Shown piece after piece: positions 45,673-54,634 of a stretch of DNA of 64,000 nt. The translations under genes were made by a program, and so were the position numbers. Below the pieces are notes generated by a model. It saw nothing but the letters and a program-made list of their open reading frames with translations, did not search any database and was not told the origin of the DNA. Position 1 is the first letter of the stretch, and each line of letters begins with the position of its first letter. Origin of the DNA: Mesorhizobium sp. STM 4661 (GTDB lineage Bacteria > Pseudomonadota > Alphaproteobacteria > Rhizobiales > Rhizobiaceae); NCBI RefSeq assembly GCF_000359125.1, contig NZ_CAAF010000047.1, positions 1-64,000 on the forward strand, written 5' to 3'.

Positions 45673-45923
45673 TGGCCTTCGGCGCCCGCCAGGAAGATGG
45701 CAAATGGCGTCTCTGTCTCCGCAAAGGGCGGACCATCACGCACATGTCATTCAGTGAAGGTCCGCCTGTGGAGATCCAGTTCAAGTCCCAGGTCAAAGCC
45801 AAGGCCTGTGCCGACGCCCTCAACGAACAATACTGGAAAGCATTCGAGAAGGCCGAACGAAAGGGAGGCCTTCTTCCCTGCCACGAAGGCATGGTCAACC
45901 TAATCAAGGATCACATCACATGA
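45672..45923 (+). CDS. Small phage protein
   Basis: 83 aa, not recognised. It is mixed alpha/beta in character (GKWRLCLRKGRTITHMSF, KACADALNEQYWKAFEKAE). The ATG shares its first base with the last base of the ligase stop, and its stop overlaps the MazG-like gene. Confidence 0.6.
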   Translation: MAFGARQEDGKWRLCLRKGRTITHMSFSEGPPVEIQFKSQVKAKACADALNEQYWKAFEKAERKGGLLPCHEGMVNLIKDHIT

Positions 45924-46327
45924 ACCAGCACATCACGGTCCCTCTTGTCTTTCAGGCCCCACCTCCCGAACAGATGGCGGCCGATCATCTTCAACGTCGC
46001 GTCACACAGTTCCTGGTTGACGCCTTCCCAGAGGACCCGGTTGTCCGTCCCAAGGTCCGCGTCTATCGCTTCCTGGAGGAAGCCATGGAGCTTGCTCAGG
46101 CCATGGGTGTGACCCGCTGGCAGGCTTTCAAGCTGCTCTGGTACGTCTTCGGCCGTCCGGTTGGTGACGTGAAGCAGGAGCTGGGTGGCACCGTGTTCAC
46201 GCTCGTTGGCGTGGCCAACAGCCTGGGCACCAACATCATCCGCGAAGGTCATGCTTCGGTCGACGAAGCCTATGGTCGGATCGACAAGATCAGGGCCAAG
46301 AGCAAGACGAAGCCGAGGGCCTGGTGA
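45920..46327 (+). CDS. MazG-like NTP pyrophosphohydrolase
   Basis: 135 aa. VYRFLEEAMELAQAMGVTR and YVFGRPVGDVKQELGGTVFTL are the helical, metal-binding segments of phage MazG-like proteins. They hydrolyse (d)NTPs to monophosphates. It is one of several nucleotide-pool genes in this arm (see 54113-55811). Confidence 0.8.
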   Translation: MNQHITVPLVFQAPPPEQMAADHLQRRVTQFLVDAFPEDPVVRPKVRVYRFLEEAMELAQAMGVTRWQAFKLLWYVFGRPVGDVKQELGGTVFTLVGVANSLGTNIIREGHASVDEAYGRIDKIRAKSKTKPRAW

Positions 46328-47043
46328 TGGCCAAGTTCTGGGTCCTCTCGGACCTTCACTGTGACCACAAGGGCATTGACCTTCCGATACCGGAGGTCGA
46401 TGCCGTTCTGTTGGCCGGGGACATTCAAAACGATCGCTTCATCCGCGAGACGGAAGCTTTCTTCGTAGCCGGCAATCATGAGTTCTACGGCCATCCGATG
46501 GAGGATCGGAAACAGAAGCTCTCGCAATACCCCGGCTTTCTCGACGACAAGGTTAGTTTCCACAACGGCGTTCGAATCATTGGAGCCACGCTCTGGACGG
46601 ATTACGAACTGTACGGAATGGACTTCAAACCGCATGCCATGGAGATCGCTGGCCGTTCGATGAACGACCATCGGAAAATCACCTGGAGGAAGGAGCCTTG
46701 GGCGCGGTTTCGTCCAATCGAAGCCCGTCTGCTCCACCAGAACTCGCGGTGGTTCATCGAGGCCGCGCTCAAGCTGCCGCACAACGGCCCGACGGTGGTG
46801 ATGACGCATCACGCCCCACACCGGAAGTCCATCCATGCGAAGTACCGGGACGATATCCTGAACGCTGCATACGTCAGCGATCTGGAAGACCTGATCCTAC
46901 AGCATGAGCCTGACCTCTGGGTCCACGGCCACGTTCACTCGTCGTTCGACTACCAAGTTGGCAAGACGAGGGTGCTCTGCAATCCTCGTGGCTACGGAGC
47001 CGAGAACCCTGATTTCAACCCCTCTCTCATTGTGGAACTTTGA
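46327..47043 (+). CDS. Calcineurin-like metallophosphoesterase
   Basis: 238 aa. The di-metal motifs are VLSDLHCDHKG, LLAGDIQND, FVAGNHEFYG, VMTHHAPH and VHGHVHSSFDY. The substrate is unknown; it is distinct from the SbcD-like enzyme at 50508-51455. The ATG at 46327 lies on the last base of the previous stop; a GTG at 46324 is also possible. Confidence 0.88.
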   Translation: MAKFWVLSDLHCDHKGIDLPIPEVDAVLLAGDIQNDRFIRETEAFFVAGNHEFYGHPMEDRKQKLSQYPGFLDDKVSFHNGVRIIGATLWTDYELYGMDFKPHAMEIAGRSMNDHRKITWRKEPWARFRPIEARLLHQNSRWFIEAALKLPHNGPTVVMTHHAPHRKSIHAKYRDDILNAAYVSDLEDLILQHEPDLWVHGHVHSSFDYQVGKTRVLCNPRGYGAENPDFNPSLIVEL

Positions 47044-48020
47044 TGACCATCAGAGCAACAATCGTCGCCGACTCGATCTCCGACGCCGGCAAACGCATCA
47101 CGACCATGCAGCTCCGCTACCCACGGTTCATCCACGCCGAGGAGCTGACGCACCGGGTTCTGTCCACGACGCCCGAGGAGATCGTCATCCAGACCATCGC
47201 CGATGGGTTGATGTACGACGAGAATCTTTCTCGCAATGCCTCCTCATCGAGGGCGATCCCGGTGAACAAGCTCATCCAAGACGTGCTGGATGACACGGCC
47301 AAGCCGATACACTGGGGAAAGAACCAGCCGGGGATGCAAGCTGACGAGGAGCACACCGCTCCTGTTGACGTGGGCTTGGCTCTAGGCTTCCACAGGGTAC
47401 ATGAGGTATCACCGCAAGAAGCATGGCTAATCACACGGAATCAGATGGTCACCATGGCCCGTGCATTCGACGCCGCCGGCTACCACAAGCAGATCGTGAA
47501 CCGGCTGCTTGAACCTTTCAGCCACATCAACGTGGTGGTCACCGCCACCGAGTGGGCGAACTTCTTCGGCCTGCGGCGCCACAATGGTGCTCAGCCGGAG
47601 ATCCACGAGCTGGCCGACAAGATGTTTGACGCCATGGAGTACTCGAAGCCGGTGAAACTGTACGAGGGCCAGTGGCACGTCCCCTACGTCCGCGATGACG
47701 ACAAGGACATCTGGGACTACGGCCTGGCTCATGATCTAGACCTGAAGCCGTTGGCGATCAAGCTCTCGGTCGCACGTTGTGCCCGCGTCTCGTACCTGAC
47801 CCACGACGGCAAGAAGCCCGACATCGCCAGCGACCTGGCTCTGTATGATCGCTTGGTCGGTTCCGAACCACTCCACGCATCGCCGGCAGAACATCAGGCA
47901 ACTCCAGATAAGACTTTCTTGCGTGGGTCTGAGCCCGAATTCGAACAGCCTAATCTCCACGGCAACTTCATTGGTTGGGTCCAGTATCGCAAGACCCTTC
48001 CAAATGAGAACATCCAATAG
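47043..48020 (+). CDS. thyX: Flavin-dependent thymidylate synthase
   Basis: 325 aa. RYPRFIHAEELTHRVLS and SRNASSSRAIPVNKLIQDV are the two halves of the ThyX signature. In the phage relatives I recall, THRxxS runs straight into RNASSSRA; here about 22 residues intervene. Further conserved segments are WGKNQPGMQA, NRLLEPFSHINVVVTATEWANFF and PYV. It makes dTMP from dUMP using FAD and methylene-THF. The stop codon lies in copy B of the two-part motif. Confidence 0.88.
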   Translation: MTIRATIVADSISDAGKRITTMQLRYPRFIHAEELTHRVLSTTPEEIVIQTIADGLMYDENLSRNASSSRAIPVNKLIQDVLDDTAKPIHWGKNQPGMQADEEHTAPVDVGLALGFHRVHEVSPQEAWLITRNQMVTMARAFDAAGYHKQIVNRLLEPFSHINVVVTATEWANFFGLRRHNGAQPEIHELADKMFDAMEYSKPVKLYEGQWHVPYVRDDDKDIWDYGLAHDLDLKPLAIKLSVARCARVSYLTHDGKKPDIASDLALYDRLVGSEPLHASPAEHQATPDKTFLRGSEPEFEQPNLHGNFIGWVQYRKTLPNENIQ

Positions 48021-48050
48021 ACTAGGCTCCAACAACACTCGAACCCTGCC
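48016..48050 (+). promoter_or_regulatory. Post-stop two-part motif, copy B
   Basis: AATAGACTAGG, 12 nt, then TCGAACCCTGCC. It overlaps the thyX stop codon. It has the same spacing as copy A. Confidence 0.5.
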
Positions 48051-48073
48051 GGTGCCGCTCACACATATCGAGC

Positions 48074-48514
48074 ATGGCGAAAAAGAACACCGGCAAAGCC
48101 TCTGAACAAACGTTCGAGGAAATTCACGACACTCTAGGCAAGCGGGCATACTACTGTCGGCTTGTTGATGCAGCTGAGGTGAGGGGACGGACTGGCCGCA
48201 TGGGTCATGTCCGTCCTCAACCCTCCGACTACATCCTTGTCGTGGATGGCAAGACCTCCTTCGCGGAGGTAAAGTCCACCCAGAACGAAACCTCATTTCC
48301 TTTCAGTCTCCTTCGCTCGAAGCAGTCCGCTGCGGCGAAGATGATCCTGGGCGCTGGTGGTTCCTACTTTGTGTACCTCCACGACCTCACCCGCGACCGG
48401 TGGTTCAAAGTCCCATACACGCTCATTCAGATAGTCAAGGACCATGGGAAGTCTTCGATCCCGTGGGCTGACCTGAAGGAGTTCAAGTGGGCCTTGGCGG
48501 GCCTCGCGTCATGA
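48074..48514 (+). CDS. Resolvase-like PD-(D/E)XK nuclease
   Basis: 146 aa. The catalytic pattern is PSDYILVVDG, then FAEVKSTQNETSFPFSLLRSKQ, as in RecU/Holliday-junction-resolvase-like and VRR nucleases. The basic N-terminus (MAKKNTGKASEQTFEE) fits DNA binding. It may cut branched DNA during replication or packaging. Confidence 0.78.
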   Translation: MAKKNTGKASEQTFEEIHDTLGKRAYYCRLVDAAEVRGRTGRMGHVRPQPSDYILVVDGKTSFAEVKSTQNETSFPFSLLRSKQSAAAKMILGAGGSYFVYLHDLTRDRWFKVPYTLIQIVKDHGKSSIPWADLKEFKWALAGLAS

Positions 48515-49020
48515 TGGTCGACATCATTGGTTATGAGGGCCGGTATGCCATCACCAACGATGGTCGGGTTTGGAGCTATCCTCGACAAGGCACAAAAGGC
48601 GGATGGTTGAAGCCTGGTGTTACAGACGACGGCTACCTCTATGTGAACTTGGCAACTGCTCGCATCGATGGCCGTCACTATTGTACATTCTATGTGAGCC
48701 GTCTTGTCGCTGAAACCTTTGTTCCAAACCCAGATGATCTGCCTGAAGTTGCTCACCTCGATCACGTCCGCACCAACAATCACTTCGAAAATCTTCTGTG
48801 GACCACCCACAAGGATAATCTCCTCCAGTCCTACGCAGCTGGAAACTACGACCGTCGCGGAACAAAGAACAGCCGCAACGTCTTAACCGAGGACCAGGTT
48901 CGAAACATCCGACTTCTAAGGAGTCAAGGTGCGCCGCTCCGTCAGTTGGCTACCTCTCTCAATCTTAAAGAGGGGCATGTGACTGACATATGTTCCCGCA
49001 GAATATGGAAACACATTTGA
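48511..49020 (+). CDS. HNH homing endonuclease with NUMOD4
   Basis: 169 aa, free-standing. NUMOD4-like start (IIGYEGRYAITNDGRVWSY). The HNH core is VAHLDHVRTNNHFENLLW, and a C-terminal helix-turn-helix (GAPLRQLATSLNLKEGHVTDI) gives specificity. Inserted between nuclease and exonuclease genes with ATGA overlaps on both sides. All core residues are present. Confidence 0.9.
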   Translation: MMVDIIGYEGRYAITNDGRVWSYPRQGTKGGWLKPGVTDDGYLYVNLATARIDGRHYCTFYVSRLVAETFVPNPDDLPEVAHLDHVRTNNHFENLLWTTHKDNLLQSYAAGNYDRRGTKNSRNVLTEDQVRNIRLLRSQGAPLRQLATSLNLKEGHVTDICSRRIWKHI

Positions 49021-49580
49021 TGAAAAACACGGGAACATTTTGTGATGTCATGTGCGACATCGAAACTGGGGGCACGCGTCCAGACCATGCCCCTATCCTC
49101 CAGATCGCCGCCGTGAAGTTCAACCTCGCAGAGAAGACCGTCGACACCACGTCGATGTTCGATCGCTGCCTGTTGATCCCACCGGGCCGCTACTGGGACG
49201 AGAGCACCCGACAATGGTGGGGCGAGCAGAAGCGCTCGATCCTTCAGGACATCTACCCCCGCATGGAAGACCCTCGCACAGTTATGCAGGCCTTCGCCGA
49301 CTGGGCTGGCTACTCGCCGATCCAACCGCTCCGCTTCTGGGCGAAGCCAACCAGCTTCGACTTCTCGTTCGTCGCCTCGTACTTCACCGACTTCGAGATC
49401 ATGAATCCTTTTCATTTTCGGTTCGCCACCGACATGAACTCCTACATCCGGGGCATGGCCGGCGACAGCAGTCTCCCGACGTTCAAGACCGACTTCGTCG
49501 GTGACGCCCACAACGCGATCTACGACACGATCAATCAGATCGATGCCGTGTTCAAGGCAACGGAGCATTTCAAGTCATGA
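49020..49580 (+). CDS. DnaQ-like 3'-5' exonuclease
   Basis: 186 aa. CDIETGGTRPDHAPILQIAAV holds the first acidic pair. FWAKPTSFDFSF and HNAIYDTINQ hold the others (DEDDh type). It resembles the Rv2179c-like/phage exonuclease group with the stretch ESTRQWWGEQ. Proofreading or RNA trimming are both possible. The ATG at 49020 overlaps the previous stop. Confidence 0.85.
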   Translation: MKNTGTFCDVMCDIETGGTRPDHAPILQIAAVKFNLAEKTVDTTSMFDRCLLIPPGRYWDESTRQWWGEQKRSILQDIYPRMEDPRTVMQAFADWAGYSPIQPLRFWAKPTSFDFSFVASYFTDFEIMNPFHFRFATDMNSYIRGMAGDSSLPTFKTDFVGDAHNAIYDTINQIDAVFKATEHFKS

Positions 49581-49957
49581 ACAAGTTCCTCGCAGCACTA
49601 GCAATTGTTTTTCTGACAGGGTGCCAAGCTCGGGCAGAGGCACCAAAATGCACTCCACTTCTGCCGTTCGAATTGCAGCAGCGGGAGTACATGGAGAAGG
49701 GACTCTTTCAGAAGAAGCTCGTCCTTGAAAAGGCCGAAGCCCAACAGCTCGCCGACAAGTTGTCGGTTGGGCTTAAGCTGGAAAAGCTCGTGGGCGTCGA
49801 ACGTGTGGTCCTGTTGTTCAACAAGGAACACCAGAAGGTCGCGGTCTATCCGCTCCAACGCCTGAGCACCAATGGCGACCTGGAGAACTGCCACTTCCTG
49901 GTGCTGCCGATCCAGCTCTTTGTTCAAGCCCTCCAGGTTCCGGGTCAGGAAATATGA
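49577..49957 (+). CDS. Phage-encoded lipoprotein
   Basis: 126 aa. MNKFLAALAIVFLTGC is a lipoprotein signal with the lipobox LTGC. The mature part is helical (YMEKGLFQKKLVLEKAEAQQLADKL) and otherwise unrecognised. A lipoprotein in the early arm, away from lysis genes, could alter the host surface, for instance in superinfection exclusion; this is only a suggestion. Confidence 0.7.
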   Translation: MNKFLAALAIVFLTGCQARAEAPKCTPLLPFELQQREYMEKGLFQKKLVLEKAEAQQLADKLSVGLKLEKLVGVERVVLLFNKEHQKVAVYPLQRLSTNGDLENCHFLVLPIQLFVQALQVPGQEI

Positions 49958-50511
49958 TAGGTCTACCGACTGATCCAGTCGAGGCTCAGTCCATCTTGCA
50001 CCGGTTGTTGGACTACGATCCAGCAACCGGTGTTTTGACGTGGAGGACCAGGGGCAGGGGGTGGTTTTCCAGCGACCGAATATGGAAGACCTGGAATACT
50101 CGGTACGCTGGGAAAGAGGCCTTCAACCGGATTGATGATGAGAATTATCAGTCCGGTGCGATTCTTAACAAGACCTATAGGAAACACCAGGTGGTTTGGT
50201 TGTGGGTCACCGGCAAGTGGCCAAGGGTTGTTGATCACGATGATGGAAATCGATCAAACAACAGATGGGAGAACCTAAATGAGGGGACTCAATCGGATAA
50301 CGCGAAGAACCTCTCCCTTCGAATAGACAACACATCAGGGTTTATTGGGGTCTCCTTCCATAAACGTTCTAGTAAGTTTCAAGCCTACATTCAAACAGAA
50401 GGCAGGCGAATAAATTTAGGTCTTTTCGCAACCGCTATAGAGGCCTCAGAGACCCAAAAATCCAAAGCGGGGGAACTTGGGTACAATCCAAACCACGGGC
50501 GAGCAGCATGA
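49954..50511 (+). CDS. HNH-AP2 homing endonuclease
   Basis: 185 aa. N-terminal LHRLLDYDPATGVLTW, then HQVVWLWVTGKWPRVVDHDDGNRSNNRWENL with the HNH residues. The C-terminal AP2-like domain reads TSGFIGVSFHKRSSKFQAYI and LGLFATAIEASE. Intact counterpart of the broken gene at 43755-44166. ATGA overlaps on both sides. Confidence 0.9.
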   Translation: MIGLPTDPVEAQSILHRLLDYDPATGVLTWRTRGRGWFSSDRIWKTWNTRYAGKEAFNRIDDENYQSGAILNKTYRKHQVVWLWVTGKWPRVVDHDDGNRSNNRWENLNEGTQSDNAKNLSLRIDNTSGFIGVSFHKRSSKFQAYIQTEGRRINLGLFATAIEASETQKSKAGELGYNPNHGRAA

Positions 50512-51455
50512 TCATCAAACACAACAAGAAAACTATCGAACTCCTCGGAGACACGCACCTTGGACGATCCTTCCTACATGGTGTCCCGTTACACCGTCGT
50601 GGTGACCGAGAGAAGATGGTCTGGGCTCAGTTCGAGAAGAGCCTGGCCGAGACCAAGGCTGACGTGCATGTCCACGTCGGCGACCTTTTCGACAAAGCCT
50701 ATGTTCCGTATGACTGCATTGTTCGAGCCGCCATCACATACCTTAAGGCTGCGACCGAGAAACCTGCAACCACCTTCATCATCCTCCGGGGCAATCACGA
50801 TGTGCTCCGCGATTTGGAGAGGGTATCAGCGTTCGATCTCTTCACCCACATCGTGGGGTCACAGTCCAACATTAAAGTCGTGACCGAGAAATTCGTTCTT
50901 GGTGATGTGGCTTATTTCGCTTGGCAACCCGTCGTCCACGCCGCCGATCTGGTAGCGGGAACGACTGGCAAAATTTGTGTGGGGCATTGGGATGTCACGA
51001 GCTTCGGCGGCAACGACGAGAACCTGATCCCCACGAAGCAGCTTGCCGAGGCTGGCTTCACCCACGCCTATACCGGACATATCCATCGTGCTGATCAGTT
51101 CGACCGCGACGGTATTGACGTGATGGTTGTCGGTTCGATGCAACCATTTGCGCACGGAGAGGAGTCTAACACCGATCTCTACATCACCCTGACCAAGGAC
51201 GAGATTGACGACACCCTCCACGACCGTTGCGTCCGCATCATCTTGCAACCCGATGAAATCCTCGATGAGGAAATCGACTGTCTCCAACTGACCGTCAAGA
51301 AGCTCGACGGCGTAGATGAGGAGATGCCGGCGGTCGTGCTCGGCGACTTCGACATGATCAGTCTCTTCCGTACCGCCTTCGCGGAGGTCAACCCAGAAAT
51401 CACTGAAACACTCCTGCAACAGTTCAACCTAAAGAGGCTGGCCGATGGCTCTTAG
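50508..51455 (+). CDS. SbcD/gp47-like nuclease subunit
   Basis: 315 aa Mre11-type metallophosphoesterase. Motifs are LLGDTHLGRS, VHVGDLFDKA, ILRGNHDVL, VGHWDVTSFGG and YTGHIHRADQ. It pairs with the SbcC-like ATPase at 51677. In T4 and T5 such pairs process DNA ends for recombination-dependent replication. Confidence 0.88.
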   Translation: MIIKHNKKTIELLGDTHLGRSFLHGVPLHRRGDREKMVWAQFEKSLAETKADVHVHVGDLFDKAYVPYDCIVRAAITYLKAATEKPATTFIILRGNHDVLRDLERVSAFDLFTHIVGSQSNIKVVTEKFVLGDVAYFAWQPVVHAADLVAGTTGKICVGHWDVTSFGGNDENLIPTKQLAEAGFTHAYTGHIHRADQFDRDGIDVMVVGSMQPFAHGEESNTDLYITLTKDEIDDTLHDRCVRIILQPDEILDEEIDCLQLTVKKLDGVDEEMPAVVLGDFDMISLFRTAFAEVNPEITETLLQQFNLKRLADGS

Positions 51456-51684
51456 ACCCCTCACGAGAACTGCTGAAGAGTACGTCGACGCAATGGCTGA
51501 GTGGCTCACCTGTACGAGGCTCACCAACTATGAGCGCTCACTCGTCACCGTGCTGAAGGAAGCAGCAGAGAAGGGTCTTGGAGAATTCGACGAGACCCGC
51601 GTCTTCGTGTTGCGCAACTACGGCCTGATCATCTGGACCTGTGTCTCAAAAGCACGAGCTGAAGGGCTATGCAAAAATGCTTAA
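51445..51684 (+). CDS. Small phage protein between sbcD- and sbcC-like genes
   Basis: 79 aa, not recognised, mainly helical (AEEYVDAMAEWLTCTRLTNYERSLVTVLKEAAEKG). It overlaps both neighbours, by 11 and 8 nt. Its place suggests a helper of the nuclease pair, without other evidence. Confidence 0.6.
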   Translation: MALRPLTRTAEEYVDAMAEWLTCTRLTNYERSLVTVLKEAAEKGLGEFDETRVFVLRNYGLIIWTCVSKARAEGLCKNA

Positions 51685-53725
51685 AAACCTCACCTACTCC
51701 GTGACCTTCCCGAGTACGGGCAGGACACTGGCCGAGACCGTCGAGTTTAAGGCGGGCTTCGGCGCCATCACTGGACCAAACGAAAGCGGAAAATCGTTTA
51801 TCATCGAGATGATCCGCTGGTTGTTCTTCGGCACCGCTGCCTTGCGGGGCACGGTCCCGGATTACAAGAAGCTCACCGGTGAGCTGACGTTCACGATCCG
51901 TGATGTCGACTACCGAGTGTGGCGGACGATCACCCAGGCCAAGGTCTTCCGGGGCAAGGAGCAGATCGCTGTCGGCACCAAGCTGGTCAACGCCAAGATC
52001 GTCGAGCTGTTGACCTTCGGCATGGACGTGTTCGACATCGCTAACGTGGCCAACCAGGGAGACCTGGAGAAGCTGGGAAGCATGAAACCGACCGAGCGCA
52101 AGCGCATGGTCGATAGTGTCATTGGGCTAGGCGTCATCGAGGACCTTGCAAAGTCAGCCGGGGACGAGGCGCTGGCGCTAGGTCGCAGGGCAGACGACCT
52201 CAAATCTTCTTTGTACGAGCCACCCGAGCCCGTCCTGCCCGAGAACTACCGGCCAGCCAAGGAAATCCTGGCCGACCTGGACTCAATCCGGAACCTGAAG
52301 ACGGAATTCGACCAGCTGCAAGGCTGGCTGTCCGTCGAGCGAGTTCCGCCAGTGAAGCCGGTGTCGAAGATCGACATGCCGCTCGATGTCATCCGCTCGA
52401 TGCTGGACGGCCAGAACGAGACCAAGGCCCAGCACCTCGCCTTGGCCATTCAGCTCGACAACCTGCCGGCGCCGTCGCCCTACAGCGAAGAGCAGCTGTC
52501 CAAAGTTTGTATACAAATTTCGGACTACGACAAATGGCAGGAGCTGGTCCGCTTCAGGGCTCAGTATCCAACGCCGGCCTATACCCGCGAGCAGCTGGCT
52601 GAGGCTGACAGTGCCATTGTTGAGTACGTCAACCACCAGCTCCTGGAGAATGCACGGGGCAAACTTGGAGAGCTGCTCGATCACGGTCACCATGAGTGTC
52701 CTGAGTGTGAGCACCGCTGGCCGGTCGAGGCCGATGCGGTGGAGAAGATGCAGGCCGAGATCGAACGGCTCAGTCAGCTTCCAAACTCCGATTTGGAGCC
52801 GGCGCTGACCTCAGCTCAGGTCCGTGTGGAGTTGCACAACATCGATCACTTCGAGTCAGGCATCAGCCCAGAGGTGGTCCCCGAGGCCAGCCGGCCGCTC
52901 CTGACGGGGTCACAGGTCGATGAGCATCGCAGGGCCAACGCTGCTGCTGCCCAACGGGAAACGCTCTCAGCTACCCTCGCCAGCTACGCCAAGCGCCTTG
53001 CGGACATGCCCAACTACCAGGTCATGCTCAACAACCAGGGTGCTCACCAAGCCCTGATGGTTCAGTTCGAGAACGACATGATTAACTTCGAGGTTTGGAA
53101 GGCTGAACGAGCCGACAAGCTCGTCCGGTCGGTCATGCTGGAAGCGTCGGTCGCTCAACTCCCCTCATTATACGCGGCCTATGAGGTTTCCTGCGCCTAC
53201 GAGATCCAAAAAGGAAACTATGACGAGCTTGCCGAGCGCTACCGGCAGGCGACTGAAACCATAGCTTACTTCTCGGAGCAATCCGGCGAGTGGAAGAAGG
53301 CGAAGGAAGCTTTGACCACTCTCCGCACCATGGTCAAGCAGCACCTGGTCCCGTCTCTGAACCGGGTGGCGAGCCATCTGATCAAGCAGATGACTGGCGG
53401 GCAGCGTCAGAAGATTGAGGTCGACGACGACTTCAACATCTTGGTTGACGATCAGTCGATCTCTACCCTCTCGGGGTCGGGAAAAGCTGTCGCCAACTTG
53501 GCCTTGCGTCTGGGTCTAGGTCAGGTCCTGACCAACAATGTCTTCAGCCTCTTCATGGCTGATGAGATCGACGCCTCTATGGACAAGGACAGGGCCGAGA
53601 ATACTTCCTATACCCTACAGACACTCAAAACCCGTATCTCGCAAATACTGCTCGTGACTCACAAATATCCCCAAGCAGACTACTACGTCAACTTGGGTGA
53701 AACTAATGAACCAGAGATCGCTTGA
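51677..53725 (+). CDS. SbcC/gp46-like SMC-type ATPase
   Basis: 682 aa. Walker A is ITGPNESGKSFII. The signature motif is ISTLSGSGKAVANLALRL and Walker B is FSLFMADEIDASMD. The coiled-coil arms are short. The central ECPECEHRWP offers a CxxC zinc hook. The ATG at 51677 has AAGGG upstream. It works with the SbcD-like subunit. Confidence 0.87.
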   Translation: MLKNLTYSVTFPSTGRTLAETVEFKAGFGAITGPNESGKSFIIEMIRWLFFGTAALRGTVPDYKKLTGELTFTIRDVDYRVWRTITQAKVFRGKEQIAVGTKLVNAKIVELLTFGMDVFDIANVANQGDLEKLGSMKPTERKRMVDSVIGLGVIEDLAKSAGDEALALGRRADDLKSSLYEPPEPVLPENYRPAKEILADLDSIRNLKTEFDQLQGWLSVERVPPVKPVSKIDMPLDVIRSMLDGQNETKAQHLALAIQLDNLPAPSPYSEEQLSKVCIQISDYDKWQELVRFRAQYPTPAYTREQLAEADSAIVEYVNHQLLENARGKLGELLDHGHHECPECEHRWPVEADAVEKMQAEIERLSQLPNSDLEPALTSAQVRVELHNIDHFESGISPEVVPEASRPLLTGSQVDEHRRANAAAAQRETLSATLASYAKRLADMPNYQVMLNNQGAHQALMVQFENDMINFEVWKAERADKLVRSVMLEASVAQLPSLYAAYEVSCAYEIQKGNYDELAERYRQATETIAYFSEQSGEWKKAKEALTTLRTMVKQHLVPSLNRVASHLIKQMTGGQRQKIEVDDDFNILVDDQSISTLSGSGKAVANLALRLGLGQVLTNNVFSLFMADEIDASMDKDRAENTSYTLQTLKTRISQILLVTHKYPQADYYVNLGETNEPEIA

Positions 53726-54116
53726 AGAGCAGCTAATTCTTGAGGAACTGAAGAAGACGGACGGCAACATCTCGCGTGTCTCTCGTGTCCTTGGCCTCGA
53801 CTACTTCTACATGAAACAGAAATACGGCGGGTCGGACTATATACCGTTCCGACCCGCTGTCGGTCCTGAACCGATCGACATCAGAACACTAGGGCGACCG
53901 TCTTTCGAACCCTACGTGATCGCCGTGAAGAAGGCCGGCTGCCGCTGGCCTGAGAAGTTCGACGCCATCATCGCCGACGCCAGAAAGAAGTTCGACGCTG
54001 GAACCCACGAAATGTTCCAGACCCCCAACGATGGTTGGGTCGTCCAGTACCTGATCCCGCGCATGACGCGGGCAGTTGCGAGAACCTTCTTTCAAACCAT
54101 GGTGCCAATGATATGA
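53706..54116 (+). CDS. Phage protein with a Fis-like helix-turn-helix
   Basis: 136 aa. LEEQLILEELKKTDGNISRVSRVLGLDYFYMKQKYG resembles a Fis-type helix-turn-helix. The rest is unrecognised (IIADARKKFDAGTHEMFQTPNDGWV). It might regulate middle genes. It overlaps the end of the ATPase gene by 20 nt. Confidence 0.6.
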   Translation: MNQRSLEEQLILEELKKTDGNISRVSRVLGLDYFYMKQKYGGSDYIPFRPAVGPEPIDIRTLGRPSFEPYVIAVKKAGCRWPEKFDAIIADARKKFDAGTHEMFQTPNDGWVVQYLIPRMTRAVARTFFQTMVPMI

Positions 54117-54634
54117 GCGCGATCCTCCTCAACACGGGTCGCCTCGTCGACCCCTTCCAAATCGAGAAGTACAGCTTCACAGCTATCGATTTCATCCATC
54201 CCATCTGTCTTCTAAACCGCTACACTGGACACACTAGGAAGCCGATCTCGGTCGGTGAGCACACAGTCAAGCTGGCTGACTCCCTTCAGGTTCGAGCCCG
54301 AGGGCTCAAGCGAGCAGCGACGATCCACGACTTCGGTGAGGCGCTGACGAACGACATTCCGCATCCTTACAAGAAAGATCCGGATTTTCGCGCGTACGTG
54401 AAGCTCGAAGAGCGAGTCCAACGTCACATCTTCAACGTCTTCGGCGAGCCGTGGGAGAACATGGAGGCTCTCCATGAGTTTGACCGCCGTATCTGTGCCG
54501 ACGAAATGGCTCAGGGCTTCAACCCTCCCTACGTCTATCCGATGGAGCCGCTCGGCATCCACGTAAGCTTCTGGAGCTGGCAGACAGCAGAGCGTCATCT
54601 CACGACCCTATGCCAGGAAGTGGGGGTGCTCTAA
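54113..54634 (+). CDS. HD-domain phosphohydrolase (YfbR-like)
   Basis: 173 aa. The metal-binding HD motif is in AATIHDFGEALTNDIPHPYK, preceded by YTGHTRKPISVGEHTVKLAD with another conserved His. Relatives include 5'-deoxynucleotidases and phage dATP triphosphohydrolases of similar length. It is followed one base later by a dATP/dGTP diphosphohydrolase-like gene. Confidence 0.83.
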   Translation: MSAILLNTGRLVDPFQIEKYSFTAIDFIHPICLLNRYTGHTRKPISVGEHTVKLADSLQVRARGLKRAATIHDFGEALTNDIPHPYKKDPDFRAYVKLEERVQRHIFNVFGEPWENMEALHEFDRRICADEMAQGFNPPYVYPMEPLGIHVSFWSWQTAERHLTTLCQEVGVL

